The notes under the pieces: generated by a model
Told to the model about the DNA's origin: nothing
Databases searched by the model: none
Seen by the model: only the letters and a program-made list of their open reading frames with translations
In this document: positions 63,245 through 64,000 of the stretch, one piece after another
Position numbering within the stretch: the stretch's first letter is position 1
Layout: every line of letters starts with the position of its first letter
Origin: Multifurca ochricompacta
Taxonomy: Eukaryota > Basidiomycota > Agaricomycetes > Russulales > Russulaceae
Length of the DNA stretch: 64,000 nt
Direction: 5' to 3'
Assembly: GCA_022496185.1 (NCBI GenBank)
Contig: WTXG01000039.1
Coordinates: 1-64,000 of the forward strand
Program-made: the position numbers and the translations under genes

Positions 63245-64000
63245 ATGCTATCCTTGAGATCCCTTTGGCAAATATCAAAATTGCCTCGTCGCAATGTTAC
63301 ATTTACCTCGCTGGTATGTAGTTGGAACTTGAAATAAGTACCCTTTTGAATGTTCAGATCATCTGAGCTCCGTCTAGACACCATCCTCTGGGGAGTCTCC
63401 CTTGGCACACGTCCGAAAATATGCTGCATCAGCGCTAGCCGCTAAATCGACTTCAGATACACCTCGCAGCATCACCGATACGCGGGACTTGCCCATTAGT
63501 AGCGCAATGAACGTGAAGTGTTTATTCAATGGGATGGGACCATCCGGTCCAAGTTGTGAGTAGACACTCCCCCGCAAGCATACCCGGAACTTATCCAGAC
63601 TTTTATTTTATTTTTTTGTCAGCCATCACATATGGCTTCGGGATCACTGTAGATGCCCTCAGTGTTTTCATCCCGTTACAAAGCAGAGATTGATCAACAC
63701 CTTCGATGTAGGTTTGTCTTCCCCTATCTGTGGTGATTGCTCGTGCGTGTATTCACACATGTATAGATCGCCCAAGACTTGGAGCCGGTCTCTACGCGAT
63801 CAACATCAGACGGCCTTGAGGTGCTCTGTGAATTTGTTCAATTCCATCTGTTTGGCGATTCATCTCACGAGTCCATTCTCCAGGGCCGGCCTCAAGTGAG
63901 CCACACGTTTCAATTTATCCTTGGCCTTGGCTTCGACGAAATAGCTCCTGCCCTTCAAAGGACCAGGAATATTCCGAGTATTTAGCTCCATTCCATCAAC
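63245..64000 (+). CDS. gamma-butyrobetaine/trimethyllysine dioxygenase, 5' part only
   Basis: 2-oxoglutarate and Fe(II)-dependent hydroxylase of carnitine synthesis, cut by the right window edge. The start at 63245 gives MLSLRSLWQISKLPRRNVTF, a likely mitochondrial presequence, followed by a GTATGT donor. Later exons join into NEREVFIQWDGTIRSKFHHI with WLRDHCRCPQCFHPVTKQRL, the cysteine-rich zinc-binding N-terminal domain of this family, then INTFD, IAQDLEPVSTRSTSDGLE and, in a further frame after another intron, SIYPWPWLRRNSS. The catalytic jelly-roll with the HxD iron site lies beyond the window. The two family members cannot be told apart from this part. Confidence 0.82.

Overview
This is a gene-dense nuclear segment from a filamentous basidiomycete, most likely an Agaricomycete. 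Every confident gene is broken by many short introns (about 45-80 nt) with GTRNGT donors. The gene set is typical of fungi: alpha-aminoadipate lysine synthesis, hybrid histidine kinase, bZIP factor, fungal-type GPCR, and Ras proteins with CaaX ends. No species is claimed.

Layout. An F-box protein (minus) runs off the left edge. It is followed by a small acidic protein and homocitrate synthase (plus), whose 5' half carries several single-base frame breaks. A gene-poor stretch holds a 1.4 kb fold-back transposon with terminal inverted repeats and a target-site duplication (5318-6731). Then come a GAF-type hybrid histidine kinase and dolichol kinase (both minus), uracil-DNA glycosylase (plus), a bZIP factor (minus) and the TFIIH helicase XPB/Ssl2 (minus). 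XPB shares a 241-bp divergent promoter with the branchpoint-binding protein BBP/SF1 (plus). An NSUN5/Rcm1 rRNA methyltransferase (minus), a farnesylated DnaJ/Ydj1-type chaperone (plus) and a secreted, probably GPI-anchored ThuA-domain protein (plus) follow.

From 36.1 to 41.5 kb I find no convincing protein gene. The minus strand carries about nine dispersed copies of a roughly 75-nt unit. Each has a hairpin with a constant loop (CAGGCCGAGGG) and unrelated but self-complementary stems, and most copies end at a constant distance in a splice-donor-like GT. Two longer hairpins (37.9 and 41.3 kb) share their apical sequence while their outer stems have changed in a compensatory way. This looks like a spliced, structured non-coding RNA locus and is the best candidate here for something undescribed.

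The right part holds a Rieske-AIF oxidoreductase, DNA polymerase eta, a seven-helix receptor with a long tail, two tandem Ras paralogues, a CIA30 complex I assembly protein divergent from a DUF1295 membrane reductase, ketol-acid reductoisomerase (Ilv5), and the 5' part of a mitochondrial carnitine-synthesis dioxygenase cut by the window end.

Most genes are housekeeping and unrelated to each other: repair (UNG, XPB, polymerase eta), RNA processing (BBP, NSUN5), signalling (histidine kinase, GPCR, two Ras) and mitochondrial metabolism (homocitrate synthase, Ilv5, AIF, CIA30, carnitine dioxygenase). Single-base frame breaks in three conserved genes suggest either local assembly errors or decay.
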